A stretch of 64,000 nt of DNA from Caballeronia ptereochthonis (GTDB lineage Bacteria; Pseudomonadota; Gammaproteobacteria; Burkholderiales; Burkholderiaceae), in assembly GCF_001545075.1 (NCBI RefSeq), contig NZ_FCOB02000024.1:1-64000 (forward strand). The letters are read 5' to 3'. The position numbers and the translations under genes were made by a program. Shown piece after piece: positions 17,353 through 26,799 of the stretch; position 1 is the stretch's first letter, and each line of letters starts with the position of its first letter. The notes beneath the pieces are model-generated. The model had not been told where the DNA came from and did not search any database. It saw only the letters and a list, made by a program, of their open reading frames with translations.

Positions 17353-17544
17353 TCATGTCGCGATCAGCAGCAGCATCAGACCGAGCACCATCGCGATCAA
17401 TCCGCCGATGCGAATGTGGTGAATCGGCCGCTCCGCGATGCGGCGAAAGGTGTCGCGCCACGCGGTCGGAAACACGAAGGGAAACATGCCTTCGATGATC
17501 AGCATCAACGCAAGAGCGAGCAGTAACGTCTCGGCCATGTCCAA
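17353..17544 (-). CDS. DUF2065 small membrane protein
   Basis: A 63-residue protein with two hydrophobic helices (about residues 4-25 and 45-62) separated by a charged loop AWRDTFRRIAERP. This is the DUF2065/YjeT pattern. Function is unknown; in many proteobacteria it lies next to hflC and purA, as here. The start could be Met1 or Met3. Confidence 0.88.
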   Translation of the reverse strand: MDMAETLLLALALMLIIEGMFPFVFPTAWRDTFRRIAERPIHHIRIGGLIAMVLGLMLLLIAT

Positions 17545-17598
17545 GGGAATGAAAGCGCGGCGCGTCCGGATGAGCCGGGGCGCGCCGCGCGGGCAGGA

Positions 17599-18498
17599 TC
17601 AGCGCTTCGCCGCGGCGGCCGGCGTGTCCGGTGTGCCGCCATTCGGGCTCTTCATGAAGCGGAAGAATTCGCTGCTCGGGTCGACGACGATCACGTCGCC
17701 CGGCTTGAACGTCTTCTTATACGCTTCGAGGCTCTGATAGAACTGGTAGAACTGCGGATCGCGTCCGTACGCATCGGCCGCTATGGCCGCCGCCTTGCTG
17801 TCTCCTTCGCCCTTGATGGACTGCGCTTGGCTGTAGGCGTCGGCGAGAATCTGCTGCTGCTCGCGCTCCGCGTTCGCCTTGATCTTGTCCGCTTCCGCCG
17901 TGCCCTTCGCGCGCTCGTTCGCCGCCGCCTGCTGGCGCGCCGCGATCATGCGCTTGTAGACCGAATCGGCCACCGCCGACGGAAAGTCGATGCGCGTCAT
18001 CTGCAGATCGACGAGCTGCACGCCGAACGCCTCGGCCGCGTCTTCCACGCTCTTCTGCGCCTCGCTCGCGAGCGCCTGCTGATTGGCAAGCGCGTCGGCG
18101 AGCGAACGCTTCGCGAAGCCGCTCGCGAGCCACGTGCGCGCGAGCGCGACGATGCGCTCCTCGGCCGTCTGGGTGTTCTTCTCGTTGCTCTCGAAGAGCT
18201 TGAGGGGATCGGCGACGCGATACTTGATCACCGTGTTCACCAGCACTTCGTTCTTGTCCTCCGTCGAGAAACGGTCGGAGCCGGATTCGTCGATGGTGAG
18301 CGTGCGCGTGTCGATGAGCGTGAGCGTCTGGAACGGCGGCGGCAGCTTGAAGTGCAGGCCGGGGCCTTCGAGCCGCGGGCTGCCTTCCCCGTGTGCGGCG
18401 ACGACGGCGGCATGTCTTTCGTCGACGGTGAAGATCATCGAGGAGCCGATGAACAGCACGATGACGACTGCGACGACGAGCGCAATGATTCGATTCAT
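17599..18498 (-). CDS. hflC: Protease modulator HflC
   Basis: A 299-residue SPFH/band-7 protein with one N-terminal membrane helix (about residues 4-24), so most of the protein lies in the periplasm. With HflK it forms a large cage around the FtsH protease and limits its access to membrane substrates. The band-7 domain and the coiled C-terminal half (QQAAANERAKGTAEADK) are clear. It starts 11 bp after hflK, which indicates one operon. Confidence 0.96.
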   Translation of the reverse strand: MNRIIALVVAVVIVLFIGSSMIFTVDERHAAVVAAHGEGSPRLEGPGLHFKLPPPFQTLTLIDTRTLTIDESGSDRFSTEDKNEVLVNTVIKYRVADPLKLFESNEKNTQTAEERIVALARTWLASGFAKRSLADALANQQALASEAQKSVEDAAEAFGVQLVDLQMTRIDFPSAVADSVYKRMIAARQQAAANERAKGTAEADKIKANAEREQQQILADAYSQAQSIKGEGDSKAAAIAADAYGRDPQFYQFYQSLEAYKKTFKPGDVIVVDPSSEFFRFMKSPNGGTPDTPAAAAKR

Positions 18499-18509
18499 GT
18501 TCGCGCCCC

Positions 18510-19907
18510 TTATTGCAGATCGTCTTGACGGCTGCGGGAGCGGAACGCGTCCCGCGAGCGCAGCGCATCGCCGCCGGCATTCGCGTGCGGCCCGCTTGCG
18601 GCGCTCGCCGGGCTGGCGGGCGCCGCTGCAGCAGGCGCCGCGCTCTGCGCGCGCGCCTGCTGTCCATCGGCCGTGGCAGGCGTCCCCGCGGCGGCCGCGC
18701 CGCTCGCGCCTTCCGCCGCGTCCTTCGCCTGCTGGCGATTTGCTTCGACTAGCTTGTCGAGCGGCAGATACACCACGGTGTTGCCGGCCCTGCTGTCCAC
18801 GAAAACCTTCGTGGTGCGCGAATAGATCTGCTGCATCGTATCCAGGTACATGCGTTGGCGGATGACCGCGGGCGCCTTCGAGTATTCGGCGTAGACCTCC
18901 TTGAAGCGTTCGGCGTCGCCCTGTGCCTGCGTGACCTCGCGATTGCTGTAGGCCGTGGCCTCGTCGATCATCCTGGCCGCGTCGGCCTTCGCGCGCGGGA
19001 GCAGCTGATCGGCATAGGCCTGCGCGGTATCGCGGGCGCGCTCGTTGTCCTGGCGCACGCGCGATGCTTCCTCGAACGCCGACTGCACCTGCTGCGGCAC
19101 CTGCACGCTCTGCACCGCGACGCCCGTCACCTGCAGGCCGGTGCGATAGGTGTCGAGCGAGCGCTGAATCGACTCGGCCAGGCGCGAACGCAGCGCCTCG
19201 CGATCCTTGTAGAGGATGTCGTCCGTCTTGAGGCCGCCCGCGATCTCGCGGATCGCGGCTTGCGCGGCCTGCACGACGCTCTGGTCGGGATCGAGATTGC
19301 GGAAGAGGAAGTCGGTCGGCGACTTGATCTGATATTGCACGGCAAAGCGCACGTCGATGATGTCCGCCTCGCTCGTGAGGAGCGACGCATCGCGCACGTT
19401 ACCCTGCGAGAGCGCCGTGCCGCGCCCCACTTCGACCGAGCGGATCTGCGAGGTATCGACGATTTCGTTCGACTGGAACGGATACGGCAGACGCCAGTGA
19501 ATGCCCTGCGCGACCGTCTGACGATACTTGCCGAACTGCGAGATGACGCCGACATGGCCGTCCTGCACGACGAACACACCGCTGCCGAGATAAATGGCGA
19601 TCAGCACGCCGATGATGATCCCGAGGCCGATCCTGGTGCCGCGGCCGTTGTCGCGCGGCCCGCCGTTGCCGGGCTTGCGCCCGAAGACGCCGGCGATGCG
19701 GCGGTTGAATTCGTGCCACATCTCGTCGAGATCGGGCGGACCTTCGTCCTTGCCGTTGGGACGCTTGCGGTCCTGCGGACGCTTCGTGTCGTTCTTCACG
19801 CCATTGCCGTCGCCCCGCCCCCAGCGCGGATCGTTGATCGAAAAGACGGCATGTTCGCGTTGCCGGTTAGTCCGCTCGTTGTAGTCGTTCACTCGGTGAT
19901 TCACCAT
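18510..19907 (-). CDS. hflK: FtsH protease activity modulator HflK
   Basis: A 465-residue SPFH/band-7 protein and partner of HflC. A cytoplasmic Gly/Asp-rich N-terminal stretch precedes one membrane helix at about residues 93-113, then the band-7 domain. The C-terminal 75 residues are Ala/Gln-rich and low complexity. The start at 19907 has no clear ribosome-binding site; a GTG at 19889 is possible. hflX lies 42 bp upstream. Confidence 0.95.
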   Translation of the reverse strand: MVNHRVNDYNERTNRQREHAVFSINDPRWGRGDGNGVKNDTKRPQDRKRPNGKDEGPPDLDEMWHEFNRRIAGVFGRKPGNGGPRDNGRGTRIGLGIIIGVLIAIYLGSGVFVVQDGHVGVISQFGKYRQTVAQGIHWRLPYPFQSNEIVDTSQIRSVEVGRGTALSQGNVRDASLLTSEADIIDVRFAVQYQIKSPTDFLFRNLDPDQSVVQAAQAAIREIAGGLKTDDILYKDREALRSRLAESIQRSLDTYRTGLQVTGVAVQSVQVPQQVQSAFEEASRVRQDNERARDTAQAYADQLLPRAKADAARMIDEATAYSNREVTQAQGDAERFKEVYAEYSKAPAVIRQRMYLDTMQQIYSRTTKVFVDSRAGNTVVYLPLDKLVEANRQQAKDAAEGASGAAAAGTPATADGQQARAQSAAPAAAAPASPASAASGPHANAGGDALRSRDAFRSRSRQDDLQ

Positions 19908-19949
19908 TAGACAGCCGGGTCGATGCGGGTCGCTCCAGTTCCGAGCGGA

Positions 19950-21218
19950 TCAGTGTCCGTGCTCGGGAACCTTGTGATCGTCACGCTCGACGGCAGGCCG
20001 CTGGTCCTCGGGCTGCGCGTTCGTGTCGTATATGGCGCTAGACCCGGACTGCGTGGATTGCTTGGCTTCTGACGCCTCGTGCGGCCCCGTGAATTCGGCG
20101 AGCACGCTGGGTAGGCCCGCATCGGTTTCTTCGGTGTCCGCCGCGGCGATTTCGGCAATGGCAGCGCGCAACGCATCGAGCCCCTGACCCGTGCGAGCGC
20201 TCAGAAAGACGCGCGAAATATTACCATACTCATCCCTTTCAACCGCCTCGCCGCGGGCCGCGAGCTCGGGCACCGCATCGATCTTGTTGAAGACGAGAAT
20301 TTGGCGGATCGAATCCGCGCCGATGCCGCGCAAAACCTCGTTCACCTGATCGATCTGATCGAGGCGCACGGCACTCGACGCATCGACGACGTGCAGCAGC
20401 AGGTCGGCGTGAATGGTTTCCTCGAGCGTCGCGCGGAAAGCCGCGACCAGCTGGTGCGGCAATTCGCGAATGAACCCGACCGTATCCGAGACGACCACGT
20501 GCCCCGCTTCCTCGCCGAGGAACACGCGGCGCGAAGTGGTGTCGAGCGTCGCGAACAACTGGTCCGCGGCATACGCCTGCGCCTTTGTGAGCGCGTTGAA
20601 GAGCGTGGACTTGCCGGCGTTCGTATAGCCGACCAGCGACACCGACATCGTGCGGTTGCGCACGCGCTGACGCCGCTGCGTGCCGTGCTGGCGGCGCAGC
20701 TTGTCGAGCCGTATCTTGAGTGCCTTGATGCGCTCGCCGATCAGGCGGCGATCGGTTTCGAGCTGCGTCTCGCCGGGGCCGCGCAGGCCGATACCGCCCT
20801 TCTGACGTTCGAGGTGAGTCCACGCGCGAATAAGGCGCGTCGACAGATATTGCAGCTGCGCGAGCTCGACCTGCAGCTTGCCTTCGTGACTGCGGGCGCG
20901 CTGCGCGAAGATATCGAGAATGAGGCTCGTGCGATCGACCACGCGGCGATTCAGCGCCACCTCGAGGTTGCGCTGCTGCGCGGGCGCGAGCGCGTGATTG
21001 AAGATGACGAGTTCGACGTCGTTCGCTTCACACTGAAGGCGCAACTCCTCGACCTTGCCGCTGCCGATGAACATCTTGGCATCGGGGCTCGAGCGGCGGC
21101 CGGTGAGCGTGACGGCGGGATGGGCGCCCGCACTTTGTGCGAGCAGGCTGAGTTCTTCCAGACTGGCTTCGAAATCGATCTTGCCGAAGTCGATGCCGAC
21201 GAGCGCTGCGTTGATCAA
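19950..21218 (-). CDS. hflX: Ribosome-associated GTPase HflX
   Basis: A 422-residue GTPase that by family knowledge rescues and splits stalled ribosomes, notably after heat shock. The N-terminal HflX domain is followed by the G domain with G1 GYTNAGKST, G3 DTVGF and NKID as G4. The C-terminal tail of about 60 residues is acidic and Ser/Glu-rich. No ATG precedes the conserved N-terminus: the frame opens after a TAA and the first usable start codon is TTG at 21218 (product INAALVGIDFGK). It follows hfq by 84 bp. Confidence 0.95.
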   Translation of the reverse strand: MINAALVGIDFGKIDFEASLEELSLLAQSAGAHPAVTLTGRRSSPDAKMFIGSGKVEELRLQCEANDVELVIFNHALAPAQQRNLEVALNRRVVDRTSLILDIFAQRARSHEGKLQVELAQLQYLSTRLIRAWTHLERQKGGIGLRGPGETQLETDRRLIGERIKALKIRLDKLRRQHGTQRRQRVRNRTMSVSLVGYTNAGKSTLFNALTKAQAYAADQLFATLDTTSRRVFLGEEAGHVVVSDTVGFIRELPHQLVAAFRATLEETIHADLLLHVVDASSAVRLDQIDQVNEVLRGIGADSIRQILVFNKIDAVPELAARGEAVERDEYGNISRVFLSARTGQGLDALRAAIAEIAAADTEETDAGLPSVLAEFTGPHEASEAKQSTQSGSSAIYDTNAQPEDQRPAVERDDHKVPEHGH

Positions 21219-21302
21219 ATTGATATGTTGGTTTTTGAAGCGACCGGCGAGTTGCTTAATGTTTGCTTAGGAATGGCAAAAACGCGCCGGCCGCGACGAG
21301 GT

Positions 21303-21539
21303 TTAGGACGATTCAGCGTCCGGGTGGAAATTCACCGGACGAGCAGGCACGACCGTCGAAATGGCGTGCTTATAGACCATCTGTGTGACCGTATTTCGGA
21401 GCAACACGACGTACTGGTCGAACGATTCGATGTTCCCTTGAAGCTTGATGCCGTTGACCAAATAGATCGACACCGGCACGTGCTCTTTACGCAGTGCGTT
21501 CAAAAACGGGTCTTGTAACAATTGCCCTTTGTTGCTCAT
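21303..21539 (-). CDS. hfq: RNA chaperone Hfq
   Basis: A 78-residue Sm-like protein that forms hexamers and pairs small RNAs with mRNAs. The Sm1 (VSIYLVNGIKLQGNIESFDQ) and Sm2 (VYKHAIST) motifs are intact and the N-terminus SNKGQLLQDPFLN is typical. The start is decided by GGAG seven bases upstream. It leads hflX-hflK-hflC, the conserved order. Confidence 0.98.
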   Translation of the reverse strand: MSNKGQLLQDPFLNALRKEHVPVSIYLVNGIKLQGNIESFDQYVVLLRNTVTQMVYKHAISTVVPARPVNFHPDAESS

Positions 21540-21612
21540 AGCAAACTCCGTGTTTTTTTGCAGGTTGGAAGTATTGTGGACGAAGAAAAAGAGATCCGCC
21601 GACAATCGCTAC

Positions 21613-21618
21613 ACTATA
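21613..21618 (-). promoter_or_regulatory. Putative -10 box of hfq
   Basis: TATAGT on the minus strand, 73 bp before the hfq start codon in the 173-bp der-hfq gap. No clear -35 is seen. The position gives a leader of about 65 nt. Confidence 0.4.
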
Positions 21619-21712
21619 GCTGATTTTCGCTGTTTTACGTTTTCGGCACCCGCTCGGCCAAATGGGTAAACCATGGGCCGACGGCACCGAAACGCCGGGC
21701 TTCACGCGGCTC

Positions 21713-23053
21713 TCATTCCTTGTCCGCGTAAGGGTTTCGGCTCGACCGAAACTCTATGCGCAGTGGAGTGCCAACGAGTCCAAAAGTTTCCCGAAAGCGT
21801 CCTTCCAGATAACGTTTGTAGGTGTCCGTGACCGCGTCGAGCGCGTTGCCGTGCACGACGATGATCGGCGGATTCTGTCCGCCCTGGTGCGCATAGCGCA
21901 GCTTCGGACGCACCGGGCCGCGGCGGCGCGGCTGCTGGAATTCCACCGCATCGATGAGCGCGCGCGTGAGCTTCGGCGTCGGCAGCTTGGCCATTGCGGC
22001 GGCGTAGGCTTCGTCGACCGACTTCATCAACGCGCCGATGCCAGTCTTCTCCAGCGCCGAGACGTAATGGAATTTAGCAAAGTCCAAAAACTTGAGCTTG
22101 CGCGTGAGATCGGCCTTGGTGCGCTCGCGCACATGCGAATCCAGTCCGTCCCACTTGTTCACGCCGACCACGAGCGCACGGCCCTGCTCCACCACGAAGC
22201 CCGCGATGTGCGCATCCTGCTCCGAGATGTCCTGCTGCGCATCGAGCAGGAGGATCACGACGTTGGCGTCCGCGATCGACTGCAGCGTCTTCACCACCGA
22301 GAACTTCTCGATGGCCTCGAACACCTTGCCGCGCCGGCGCAGGCCGGCCGTGTCGATCAGGGTGTATTTGCGGCCTTGGCGCTCGAAATCAACATAGATC
22401 GAATCGCGCGTCGTGCCGGGCATGTCGAACGCGATCACGCGCTCCTCGCCGATCAGCGCGTTCACGAGCGTCGACTTGCCGACGTTCGGACGCCCGACGA
22501 TCGCGATCTTGATGCCGTGCTGCGCCTTCTCTTCCTCGCTCTCCTCCGGCTGATCGGCATAGGCGATGTCGAGCGCGTCGTTGATCATCTCGACGACGCC
22601 GTCGCCGTGCGCGGCCGAGATCGCGCGCGGATCGCCCAGTCCGAGCTCAAAGAAGTCCGACGCAACGGCCGTGTACTTCATGCCTTCGGCCTTGTTCACG
22701 ACGAGAAAGAGCGGCCGGCCGGTCTTGCGCAGATAGTCGGCGATCGCCTTGTCCTGCGGGGCCAGACCGTTGCGTCCGTCGACGATGAACACGACGATAT
22801 CGGCCTCTTCGACCGCCTGGCGCGTCTGGCGCGCCATCTCGTGCAGGATGCCGTCCTTCGCGACCGGCTCGAAGCCGCCCGTGTCCACGACGAGATACGG
22901 ACGCTCACCGCCGACGCGGCCTTCACCGTAGTGGCGGTCGCGCGTCAGGCCCGGCAGGTCGGCGACGAGCGCGTCGCGCGAGCGCGTGAGCCGGTTGAAA
23001 AGAGTCGATTTCCCCACATTGGGGCGCCCGACGAGGGCAATCACGGGTTTCAT
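21713..23053 (-). CDS. der: Ribosome biogenesis GTPase Der (EngA)
   Basis: A 446-residue protein with two tandem G domains, each starting with GRPNVGKST, and a C-terminal KH-like domain. It is needed for 50S subunit maturation. G3 (DTGGF, DTAGL) and G4 (NKAEG, NKWD) motifs are present in both domains. The start MKPVIALVGRPNVGK is the family N-terminus; the 17 codons before it are not conserved. It follows bamB on the same strand after an unusually long 389-bp gap. Confidence 0.97.
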   Translation of the reverse strand: MKPVIALVGRPNVGKSTLFNRLTRSRDALVADLPGLTRDRHYGEGRVGGERPYLVVDTGGFEPVAKDGILHEMARQTRQAVEEADIVVFIVDGRNGLAPQDKAIADYLRKTGRPLFLVVNKAEGMKYTAVASDFFELGLGDPRAISAAHGDGVVEMINDALDIAYADQPEESEEEKAQHGIKIAIVGRPNVGKSTLVNALIGEERVIAFDMPGTTRDSIYVDFERQGRKYTLIDTAGLRRRGKVFEAIEKFSVVKTLQSIADANVVILLLDAQQDISEQDAHIAGFVVEQGRALVVGVNKWDGLDSHVRERTKADLTRKLKFLDFAKFHYVSALEKTGIGALMKSVDEAYAAAMAKLPTPKLTRALIDAVEFQQPRRRGPVRPKLRYAHQGGQNPPIIVVHGNALDAVTDTYKRYLEGRFRETFGLVGTPLRIEFRSSRNPYADKE

Positions 23054-23366
23054 CTGATGTTGTTCAAGGTTGAACGCAAGGCGGACACGGTACGCGCGGT
23101 TCAAACGTCTGGTTGCGTTCCGCTACGCCGCGCAAAGGCTGCGCTTGTCGAAAATTAGCATGGATTCGGCTTGCCGCACGCGAGGCGCGTCGATGGACCA
23201 GGCCTTGGGCGTTCGTTCGCCGGGTTTGCCTCTTCGGAGGCCGTTTATCGCGCGGCGACATCGCGCGCGCTTCGTTCTTGCGACCCTGCTATTGCGTGCG
23301 GGTTCTGTCGGGTGCGCGCGCCGCGCACCGCTTCTTTCTCGTGCGGCTCGTCGTGGCGAGCCTGCC

Positions 23367-23387
23367 GCGCCGTCGAATCGACGGCGC
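23367..23387. repeat. 21-bp palindrome in the bamB-der gap
   Basis: A perfect palindrome with arms GCGCCGTCGA and TCGACGGCGC around one base, 56 bp beyond the bamB stop. There is no T-run, so it is not a standard terminator. A second stem (GGCCGGGA at 23402-23409, TCCCGGCC at 23425-23432) lies between it and bamB. Nothing else recognisable occupies 23054-23442. Confidence 0.5.
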
Positions 23388-23442
23388 GCTTGCAAATCGA
23401 TGGCCGGGAAAGGCCTTACGCTTCTCCCGGCCGGGTTCGGCT

Positions 23443-24588
23443 TCAGTTGCTCGGACGGAAACCGTAGAGATCGCCGTCATGCGTCTGCACGACGAGCGTA
23501 TCGCCCGCCAACACGGGCGCCGCAGTGATCGCGCTGCCGTCGGTCGGCGCGCGGCCGACCAGTTCGCCGTTCTCCGTGTTGAGGAAATGCACGAAGCCCT
23601 TGTAGTCGCCGACCACGACGGCGCGCCCGAGGATGAACGGCACGCTGACGCTGCGGTTCTTGAGCGTCTCCGACTTCCAGAGCGGCGAGCCGTCGGATGC
23701 GCGGAACGCGTTGACGACCGACCAGTCGTCGCCCGCCGCGACGACCTGCTCGCTCTGCGCGAGACCGCTGTCGCTCGAGAAGTTCTTTTCCCACACCGGC
23801 TGGCCCGTGTTGGCGTCGAAGCAGCCGATGCGGCCCTGGAACGTCACCGCGCAGGTCTGCGCGCCGACGAGGCCCGGCGCACCGGTCACGTCATTGATGC
23901 GCTCGACTTCGGTCACGCCCTTCGGATACGACACCGGCGCCTGCCAGTAGGCGTCGCCCGTCTGCAGGTTGATCGCGGCGAACGCGCCGCCCGGGAAGCC
24001 CGCGAGCACCGCCTGATTGCCGGCGAAGGTCATGCCCGCCGACACGCGCAGGTTCAGCGGCACGGCGCGCAGTTGGAAGACCCACTTCTGCTCGCCGGTC
24101 TGCGCGTTGAAGGCGACGACCTTGCCGTCGATCGTGCGCACGATCACGAGGTCATTGCCGACGAGCGGCGGCGAGATGATCTCGCCCGGCGCCGTGGCCG
24201 TCCACAGCAGCTTGCCGTCGGACCCGAGCACATCGACCTGGCCTTTCAGTCCGCCCACGGCCGTGAGATTGCCGTCGCTGCCGACGCCCGCCGAGAGATC
24301 GTCCTTGAGCTTGATGCGCCAGACGTCCTGGCCGGTCTTCGCGTCGATCTTCGCGACGGAGCCGTTCGCGCCCGCGGCGTAGACGTAGTCGCCCACCGCG
24401 ACCGGCGAGAACAGATAGCGGCCCGCCTTGCCGACGCTCGCCTTCCACGCCTGATTGACGTTCAGCACCGGCTTGAAGTCCGCGAGCGGTGTCGGCACGC
24501 GGCGTTCATCCTTGGTCGACGAGCAGGCGGCCAACAAGACGGTCATCGCGCAGGCGAGCGGCACGGCGTAGCGTTTCAAAAGAGTCAT
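23443..24588 (-). CDS. bamB: Outer membrane protein assembly factor BamB
   Basis: A 381-residue lipoprotein with an eight-bladed PQQ/WD40-like beta-propeller that scaffolds the BAM complex at the outer membrane. The signal peptide ends at LLAAC with Cys22 as the lipidation site. Repeated blade motifs such as GQDVWRIKLKDD and GEQKWVFQLRAV run through the protein. The start MTLLKRYAVP was chosen over the ATG five codons upstream because it gives a normal signal peptide. It lies between yfgM and der, the conserved order. Confidence 0.95.
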   Translation of the reverse strand: MTLLKRYAVPLACAMTVLLAACSSTKDERRVPTPLADFKPVLNVNQAWKASVGKAGRYLFSPVAVGDYVYAAGANGSVAKIDAKTGQDVWRIKLKDDLSAGVGSDGNLTAVGGLKGQVDVLGSDGKLLWTATAPGEIISPPLVGNDLVIVRTIDGKVVAFNAQTGEQKWVFQLRAVPLNLRVSAGMTFAGNQAVLAGFPGGAFAAINLQTGDAYWQAPVSYPKGVTEVERINDVTGAPGLVGAQTCAVTFQGRIGCFDANTGQPVWEKNFSSDSGLAQSEQVVAAGDDWSVVNAFRASDGSPLWKSETLKNRSVSVPFILGRAVVVGDYKGFVHFLNTENGELVGRAPTDGSAITAAPVLAGDTLVVQTHDGDLYGFRPSN

Positions 24589-24709
24589 CGGTGGACGCAA
24601 CATGGATGGTTAAATTCGGTTGATCGGTGCGCGCGCCGCCTCGCATGAGCGAGGTTCGGCGCGGCGGCTTGATTGAGCTATGGCTGTATCGGCAAGACGA
24701 TGATGCGGA

Positions 24710-25339
24710 TCAGCCGCCCAGCGCATCGAGCTTGAACTGGATCAGCTGACGCGCGGACGTATCGTTCGCGGGCAGCGTGTCGAGCGCCACCTTGTAGGCC
24801 GCGCGCGCGTCGTCGCGCTTGCCTTGCGCGGCAAGCAGATCGCCACGCCGATCCGCGATGACACCCTTGAACGCGTCGAGCGGAGCATCCGCAAGAAGCT
24901 TGAGGCCCGCATCGTAGTTCTTCTCGTCGAGGAGAACGAGCGCGAGACGCAGCTTCGCGATCTGCTTGTATTCGTCGTCCTTCGCGTGGTCGATCGCCCA
25001 TTGCAGCTGAGCCTTCGCGCCGGCCGTATTGCCCGCCGTATACAGCGACTTCGCCGCCGCGAGCGCGCCCATCTGCGCATAGGCCGTGCCGCCGAACTTG
25101 TCTTCCATGTCCGCCGCGACGCGCGAGACCAGCGCCTGGTCGTTGCCGTTCACCGCCTGCTGAAGGTGGTCGTACAGCACGGAAGCTTCGGCCGCCTGAC
25201 GACGCTGCCAGAAGTTCCAGCCGTTGTAGCCGGCCGCGATGACGAGCGCCACAAGCACGATCCAGGTCGTGGCGTTACCCCATTTGGCCCACCAGGCCTT
25301 TACGCTTTCAATCGATTCTTGTTCGTCGTGATAGCTCAT
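24710..25339 (-). CDS. yfgM: YfgM-like TPR membrane protein (SecYEG ancillary subunit)
   Basis: A 209-residue protein with a short cytoplasmic N-terminus, one membrane helix at about residues 24-41 (TWIVLVALVIAAGYNGW) and a periplasmic TPR domain. In Escherichia coli YfgM joins PpiD at the Sec translocon and influences envelope stress signalling. It sits between hisS and bamB on the same strand, the typical place for yfgM. Confidence 0.9.
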   Translation of the reverse strand: MSYHDEQESIESVKAWWAKWGNATTWIVLVALVIAAGYNGWNFWQRRQAAEASVLYDHLQQAVNGNDQALVSRVAADMEDKFGGTAYAQMGALAAAKSLYTAGNTAGAKAQLQWAIDHAKDDEYKQIAKLRLALVLLDEKNYDAGLKLLADAPLDAFKGVIADRRGDLLAAQGKRDDARAAYKVALDTLPANDTSARQLIQFKLDALGG

Positions 25340-25443
25340 CGTCCAGCTATTCCTTCCTGCGTTTCATTACCCTCAAACGAGCGCCGTGCGCGATGCCGGG
25401 TCTTCAGACCCCGACCGATGCGCACGGTCGATGTGCCCAAAAA

Positions 25444-26793
25444 TCAGGCAGCCTCGTCATCGGCGGTTGCAACCATCGCATTGATTAGGTATTCGGTCAA
25501 GTCTTCCGCCGGAACGTTCACTTGCTCGTTCTTTTGGCCGTCGGACGTTTCACCGCCAGAACGGCGCAGCGGCTTGACGCCGATCATGCCCTGCGCGAGC
25601 TCGTCCTCGCCGAGCACCACGGCAAACGCCGCGCCGCTCGCATCGGCCTTCTTCATCTGCGATTTGAAGCTGGCCGTCGTGCCGTCCGGGCTGCAATGCA
25701 GGATGACGTCGAGGCCCGTGTCGCGCAGGCGCTCGGCCACGATGAAGGCCTGCTCCGCCGCCGCCTCGCCCTGATGCACGACGTATACGTCCGTGCCCTC
25801 GGCTTCGGGCGCGAGCTGATCTTCCTTCAGCAGCTCGAGAATGCGTTCGACGCCCATCGCCCAGCCGCATGCGGCCGTCGGCTTGCCGCCGAGCTGCTCG
25901 ATGAGCGGGTCGTAGCGCCCGCCGCCCGCGACCGTGCCTTGCGCGCCGAGCTTGTCGGTGACCCACTCGAACACGGTCAGGTTGTAGTAGTCGAGGCCGC
26001 GCACGAGCCGCGGGTTGATCGTGAAGGGAATGTTGTTCGCCTTGAGCAGACGCTGCACGCCTTCGAAATGCTTGCGCGATTCGTCGCCGAGAAAATCGAC
26101 GAGCTTCGGCGCGTTCTGCGCGATCTCCTGCATCGCCGGATTCTTCGTATCGAGCACGCGCAGCGGGTTCGTATGGAGGCGGCGCTTCGCTTCCTCGTCG
26201 AGCGAATCGACGTGCTTCTCCAGATACGCGATCAGTTCCTTGCGATGCGCCGCGCGCTCGTCCGCCTGACCGAGCGAGTTCAGTTCGAGGCGGATGCCTG
26301 TGAGCCCGAGGTCGTCCCACAGACGCTGGCACATCATGATGATTTCGGCGTCCGTGTCCGGACCCGCGAAGCCGAGCGCCTCCACGCCCACCTGATGGAA
26401 CTGGCGATAACGCCCGCGCTGCGGACGCTCGTGACGGAACATCGGGCCGATGTACCACAGGCGCTTCGGGCCGTCGTACAGCAGGTTGTGCTCGATAGTC
26501 GCGCGCACGACGGCCGCGGTGTTCTCCGGGCGCATCGTCAGATGCTCGCCGTTGAGCGCATCGGTGAAGCTGTACATTTCCTTCTCGACGATATCGGTCA
26601 CTTCACCGATACCGCGCGTGAAGAGCTGCGTATGCTCGACGATCGGCGTGCGGATGTTCTGATAGCCGTACGCGCGCAGCATCGACTTGACGGTGGTTTC
26701 GAAGAAGTCCCACAACGCGGCATCCTGCGGCAGGATGTCGTTCATGCCCTTCACGCCGCTCAGCTTCTCGAGCCGTTTCTTCTGTTCAGTCAT
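25444..26793 (-). CDS. hisS: Histidyl-tRNA synthetase
   Basis: A 449-residue class II aminoacyl-tRNA synthetase. Motif 2 (FRHERPQRGRYRQFHQVGVE) and the histidine-specific motifs VRGLDYYN and AGGGRYD are present, followed by the C-terminal anticodon-binding domain. The start MTEQKKRLEKL precedes the conserved KGMNDILP. Only 6 bp separate it from ispG, so the two are co-transcribed. Confidence 0.97.
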   Translation of the reverse strand: MTEQKKRLEKLSGVKGMNDILPQDAALWDFFETTVKSMLRAYGYQNIRTPIVEHTQLFTRGIGEVTDIVEKEMYSFTDALNGEHLTMRPENTAAVVRATIEHNLLYDGPKRLWYIGPMFRHERPQRGRYRQFHQVGVEALGFAGPDTDAEIIMMCQRLWDDLGLTGIRLELNSLGQADERAAHRKELIAYLEKHVDSLDEEAKRRLHTNPLRVLDTKNPAMQEIAQNAPKLVDFLGDESRKHFEGVQRLLKANNIPFTINPRLVRGLDYYNLTVFEWVTDKLGAQGTVAGGGRYDPLIEQLGGKPTAACGWAMGVERILELLKEDQLAPEAEGTDVYVVHQGEAAAEQAFIVAERLRDTGLDVILHCSPDGTTASFKSQMKKADASGAAFAVVLGEDELAQGMIGVKPLRRSGGETSDGQKNEQVNVPAEDLTEYLINAMVATADDEAA

Positions 26794-26799
26794 CTGTCT

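Noticed and set aside
23123..23395. A 90-codon minus-strand frame in the bamB-der gap
   Set aside because: Arg/Ala-rich, no ribosome-binding site, no recognisable domain; overlaps the palindrome.
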